In this document: piece by piece, positions 61,601-64,000 of the stretch
Layout: every line of letters starts with the position of its first letter
Numbering within the stretch: position 1 is the first letter of the stretch
NCBI RefSeq assembly: GCF_009184895.1
Contig: NZ_WESE01000008.1
Span: 94,870 to 158,869, forward strand
Origin: Nostocoides sp. F2B08
GTDB taxonomy: Bacteria > Actinomycetota > Actinomycetes > Actinomycetales > Dermatophilaceae
Direction of reading: 5' to 3'
Length of the DNA stretch: 64,000 nucleotides
Notes under the pieces: model-generated
What the model was told of the DNA's origin: nothing
The model's database searches: none
The model's input: only the letters and a program-made list of their open reading frames with translations
Made by a program: the position numbers and the translations under genes

Positions 61601-64000
61601 GCTTCCGGAGGTAGAGGTGTCCGACGAGACCATCACCGAGCTGGGCCGGCTCTTCGCCGGAGTGCTCGAGCAGGGCATGCGCCTGTACCGGCAGGACTCC
61701 GGTCCGGCGCCCTCACACTCAGCGACCGCCGGCGCCGCAGGCGCGCCGCGGCCGGTGGCGACCGCTGCGGCCCCGGAGCCCGGAGCCGCGCTGGCGACGA
61801 CCGCGCCGGTGGTCATCACCGGAGCCGCGCTCGGGCTGCCGGGCGTCGAACGGACCTTCGACGACGACAACGTCGCGCGAATCCTTGCGGGACAGAGCTT
61901 CATCGGCTCGTTGCCGCAGGAGGTGCGTGACCGGATGGTCGACATGCGGATCACCCGGATCGTCAAGGATGCGACGACCGGCGGAGGCAGCTTCGTCACG
62001 ATCGACGACGCCGCGGACGTCATCAAGCTCGCGGCCTGGCACGCACCGCTCGACATGGTCGAGCAGTTCGCCGTCGACCGCGCCCGCGACGAGGCGCTCG
62101 ACAACACCACGCGACTGGCCATCGGTGCTGGGTTCGACGCAATGCGCGACGCAGGTATCCCGCTGACCCGGCGCTACAAGACGACGACGATCGGCTCTCA
62201 GCTGCCGGACACGTGGGGCCTGCCGGAGGCACTGCGCGACGACACCGGAGTCATTTTCGCCAGCGCTTTCCCCGGGTACGACCGCTTCGCCGAGGCGATC
62301 GAGGAGTACGCGTTCGACCGTGCCCGCCGGGAGAACCTCGCGGCACTCCGGGCGGTTCGCGCGACCATGTCCGATGCCTCGGAGGGGGTCGGCGAGGTCG
62401 ATCGGCTCATCGCAGAACTGGCGGCCGACGTCGAGGACAACCCCTACCGCTTCGACCGTCGCTTCCTGTTCCGCACCCTGGCCATGGGCCACAGCCAGTT
62501 CGCCGAGATCATCGGCGCCCGCGGCCCGAACACGCAGATCAACGCCGCGTGTGCCAGCACCACCCAGGCGCTGTCGGTCGCAGAGGACTGGATCCGCTCC
62601 GGTCGGGCCAAGCGCGTCATCGTCGTCTCCGCCGACGATGCCACCTCGCCGCACCTGCTGCCATGGGTGACGGCCGGGTTCCTCGCCACCGGCGCTGCGG
62701 CGACTGACGAGCATGTCGAGGATGCCGCCACACCCTTCGACCGACGCCGGCACGGCATGATCGTCGGCATGGGCGCGGCCGCGTTCGTGGTCGAGTCCGC
62801 CGAGTCGGCGCGAGAGCGCGGGCTCTCACCGATCGTCGAGGTGCTCGCGTCGATCACGGCGAACAGCGCCTTCCACGGCACCCGGCTCGACGTCGAGCAC
62901 ATCGGCGGAGTCATGGAGTCCCTCATCGTCCAGGCCGAGCGCCGTGGCATCAAACGCCACGAGATCGCCGGCCAGACGATGTTCATGTCGCACGAGACCT
63001 ACACCCCCGCCCGTGGTGGCAGCGCCGCAGCGGAGATCAACGCACTCCGACGTGTCTTCGGCGAGCATGCCGCCGAGGTCGTCATCACCAACACCAAGGG
63101 ATTCACCGGTCACGCCATGGGCGCCGGGATGGAGGACGTCGTCGCCATCAAGGCGCTCGAGACGGGCATCGTCCCGCCGGTGCCGAACTACCGCGAGCCC
63201 GACCCCGACCTCGGTCGCCTCAACCTGTCGACCGGCGGGCGGTACGACGTCGAGTACGCCCTGCGGCTCGCCGCGGGCTTCGGCTCCCAGATCGCGATGG
63301 CTCTGCTGCGTCGGACCCCGCTCCCCGGCGGGGCACGCCGGGCGCCTGACCAGCTCGGCTATGCCTACCGCATCATCGACCGCCATGCCTGGCAACACTG
63401 GCTCGACGGCCTCTCCGGCCATTCGAGCAGCACGCTCGAGGTCGACCACCGGCGGCTCCGGATCACCGATGTGGGAGCCCCCGCAGTCCCGGTCACCCCG
63501 GTCACCCAGGTGCCCGTCCCCTATCCCGGGATCGCAGGCGCCGCGTCGACACGCCGCGCGACCTCTCCCATCGCTCCGACGATTGACTTTCCGAAGCCGT
63601 TCGACCACGCCGCCGGGGTGGCAGGCTCCCCCGCGTTGACGCCGACCGCTCCTCCACGGCCCGCCGATCCCGCCCAGACCAGCGCAGCACCGCCCGCCGC
63701 TCCGGTCGAGGAGCCGCCGGCACCGGCGGCGCCCGCCCCGGGGTCGGCTGCGGGTGGGGACCCGGTGCTGGCGAAGGTAGCCGACATCGTCGCCGAGATG
63801 ACCGGCTACCCGGTCGACCTGCTCGACCCGGACCTGGACCTCGAAGCCGACCTCGGAGTCGACACCGTCAAGCAGGCCGAGGTCTTCGCCGCGGTCCGCC
63901 AGGAGTACGGCGTCGAACGCGACGCCACCCTCCAGCTGCGCGACTTCCCCACCCTCAACCACGTCGCCGGCTGGATCCGCGACAAGACCGGCCTACCCGC
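58674..64000 (+). CDS. Giant fatty-acid/polyketide synthase, KS-AT-KS-ACP (cut by window edge)
   Basis: Open frame of 1775 residues with no stop before the edge. Residues 8-470 are a ketosynthase (TTDAACASALAAI, Cys217; EAHGTSTRVGDAAE, His351; SNIGHLKAAAGAAG, His391). Residues about 619-920 are an acyltransferase (LYTGQGSQYVNML; MGHSLGEYGALVAAG, Ser721). Residues about 1044-1550 are a second, unusual ketosynthase (QINAACASTTQALS, Cys1293; FMSHETYTPARGG; NTKGFTGHAMGAG). An Ala/Pro linker leads to an ACP (DLDLEADLGVDTVKQAEVF) whose attachment position is Thr1731, not Ser. This resembles PUFA-synthase-like proteins (PfaA type). Reductive domains may lie beyond the edge. ATG 58674 follows CGAGGAC. 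Confidence 0.88.
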   Translation, partial: MTTSSADPIAVVGAAAIMPQAPNAQIFWENLKKGVYSITDVPPERWDPAIYYDPDHAAVDKTYSRIGGWVREFEWNPIAWRLPVPPKVAEQMDQGQRWAVSAARAALSDAGYPDWKVDGDRVAVIFGNAIGGEKHYESSMRIRLPEMLGRLQQSPTVQSLPADVQRRIVDETRSLYRESTFDITEDTMPGELSNVMAGRVANLFNLRGPNFTTDAACASALAAIGNAVLGLRERRFDAVVCGGIDRNMGVDAFVKFCKIGALSATGTRPFDAGADGFVMGEGAAVFVLRRLEDAERDGDRVYATILGIAGSSDGKGKGITAPNPVGQQLAVRRAWEDCGEDMATVGAIEAHGTSTRVGDAAELASLSEVFGSAGLSAGSVALGSVKSNIGHLKAAAGAAGLFKMIRSLHEKVLVPSLNFVDPNPGVDWDTSAFAVNTTLRPWPQPPAGIRRAGVSAFGFGGTNFHVVLEEHVPGRHRPQPRVHASARMPSSATLLGSSADTANSPATPPATPTILDVRPGGGGRRPLRGTLVLGAADDAEMVTRLTEVRDAARGGRAPLSAPPERAVGQSPVRVAVDYGDADELAGKLEKVITALQTGNAAILKMMRQQGAFVGRGPAPKVAFLYTGQGSQYVNMLRDLAARVSIVGETFAEADRVMTPLLGKPLTDFIFVDPADEAAVRTATQQLMQTEITQPAVLATDLALTRLLAAYGMKPDMVMGHSLGEYGALVAAGALTFEASLEAVSARGREMAHLSVEDNGAMAAVFGPLQSIQEMVADADGYAVVANINSYSQAVVGGATDAVERLIERFTAAGMTATRIPVSHAFHTSIVAPASVPFGDALRRLDMRPPTLPIVANVTGEFYPADATKETMLDYAGRQIASPVQFVKGLETLYAAGARIFVEVGPKKALHGFVEDVLASRHDDVLALFTNHPKIADEVGVNQALCGLWAAGIGFSDPSTHAASETTPATMQHDPITLPEVEVSDETITELGRLFAGVLEQGMRLYRQDSGPAPSHSATAGAAGAPRPVATAAAPEPGAALATTAPVVITGAALGLPGVERTFDDDNVARILAGQSFIGSLPQEVRDRMVDMRITRIVKDATTGGGSFVTIDDAADVIKLAAWHAPLDMVEQFAVDRARDEALDNTTRLAIGAGFDAMRDAGIPLTRRYKTTTIGSQLPDTWGLPEALRDDTGVIFASAFPGYDRFAEAIEEYAFDRARRENLAALRAVRATMSDASEGVGEVDRLIAELAADVEDNPYRFDRRFLFRTLAMGHSQFAEIIGARGPNTQINAACASTTQALSVAEDWIRSGRAKRVIVVSADDATSPHLLPWVTAGFLATGAAATDEHVEDAATPFDRRRHGMIVGMGAAAFVVESAESARERGLSPIVEVLASITANSAFHGTRLDVEHIGGVMESLIVQAERRGIKRHEIAGQTMFMSHETYTPARGGSAAAEINALRRVFGEHAAEVVITNTKGFTGHAMGAGMEDVVAIKALETGIVPPVPNYREPDPDLGRLNLSTGGRYDVEYALRLAAGFGSQIAMALLRRTPLPGGARRAPDQLGYAYRIIDRHAWQHWLDGLSGHSSSTLEVDHRRLRITDVGAPAVPVTPVTQVPVPYPGIAGAASTRRATSPIAPTIDFPKPFDHAAGVAGSPALTPTAPPRPADPAQTSAAPPAAPVEEPPAPAAPAPGSAAGGDPVLAKVADIVAEMTGYPVDLLDPDLDLEADLGVDTVKQAEVFAAVRQEYGVERDATLQLRDFPTLNHVAGWIRDKTGLP

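Overview
The window is about 64 kb of very GC-rich, densely coding DNA with no rRNA, tRNA, CRISPR array, insertion sequence or prophage that I could see. Gene content and order point to an actinobacterium (Actinomycetota), most likely Micrococcales and perhaps the Intrasporangiaceae/Dermatophilaceae group. The signs are a CtaE-QcrCAB block with a dihaem cytochrome c and a four-subunit aa3 oxidase, a mycobacteria-like order of adenosine kinase and HesB/ErpA genes, a class II DAHP synthase, a MacS-type sensor pair, GlnR-type control of glnA, many GTG starts, and many genes whose -10 hexamer sits 6-8 nt before the start codon (leaderless mRNA). The family-level placement is inference.

Layout. 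1-5.7 kb: threonine aldolase (cut by the edge), class II DAHP synthase, a LuxR-type two-component pair, a PlsC-like acyltransferase, an esterase and a small membrane protein. 5.8-11.1 kb: a two-domain N-acetylglutamate synthase, an EEP-family nuclease, ROK glucokinase, then a SRPBCC / ArsA-like ATPase / Cys-rich small protein operon. 11.1-17.8 kb: a GT87 mannosyltransferase-like protein, a zinc-metallopeptidase lipoprotein, a C4 mini-protein, a DEDDh exonuclease/GIY-YIG fusion, an AsnC effector domain, TrpD and a pseudo-receiver. 17.8-26.7 kb: the respiratory core, ctaE-qcrC-qcrA-qcrB on the plus strand and ctaC-ctaD-ctaF on the minus strand, with DUF167, a zincin and a MOSC protein between them. 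26.8-40.7 kb: a cysteine-desulfurase-like/TusA fusion, Aat, adenosine kinase, ErpA, glycerate kinase, NadA, an operator-controlled membrane/HTH gene pair, a hydroquinone reductase, an M20 peptidase, a 60-bp tandem repeat, GcvT and leucyl aminopeptidase. 40.9-52.4 kb: a lipoate/2-oxoacid dehydrogenase and nitrogen block (lpd, sucB, SDR39U1, Ser/Thr kinase, pepE, lipB, lipA, DUF4191, RDD, glnA). 52.8-64 kb: etfB, etfA, an EtfD-like membrane Fe-S protein, an acyl-CoA dehydrogenase and the start of a giant KS-AT-KS-ACP synthase that runs off the right edge.

How the genes fit together. Lpd, SucB, LipB and LipA make and use lipoyl cofactors. ErpA would supply the Fe-S clusters needed by LipA, NadA and the Rieske protein. 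The acyl-CoA dehydrogenase can pass electrons through ETF and EtfD to menaquinone, and so to the bc1-aa3 system encoded earlier in the window. The least ordinary items are a desulfurase-like fusion that has lost its PLP lysine, a fatty-acid/polyketide megasynthase whose ACP has threonine where the phosphopantetheine serine should be and which is coupled to an ETF module, a twin palindromic operator lying across a leaderless promoter, a perfect 60-bp tandem repeat that copies the end of a small gene, and an over-represented octamer TATGCGGT.
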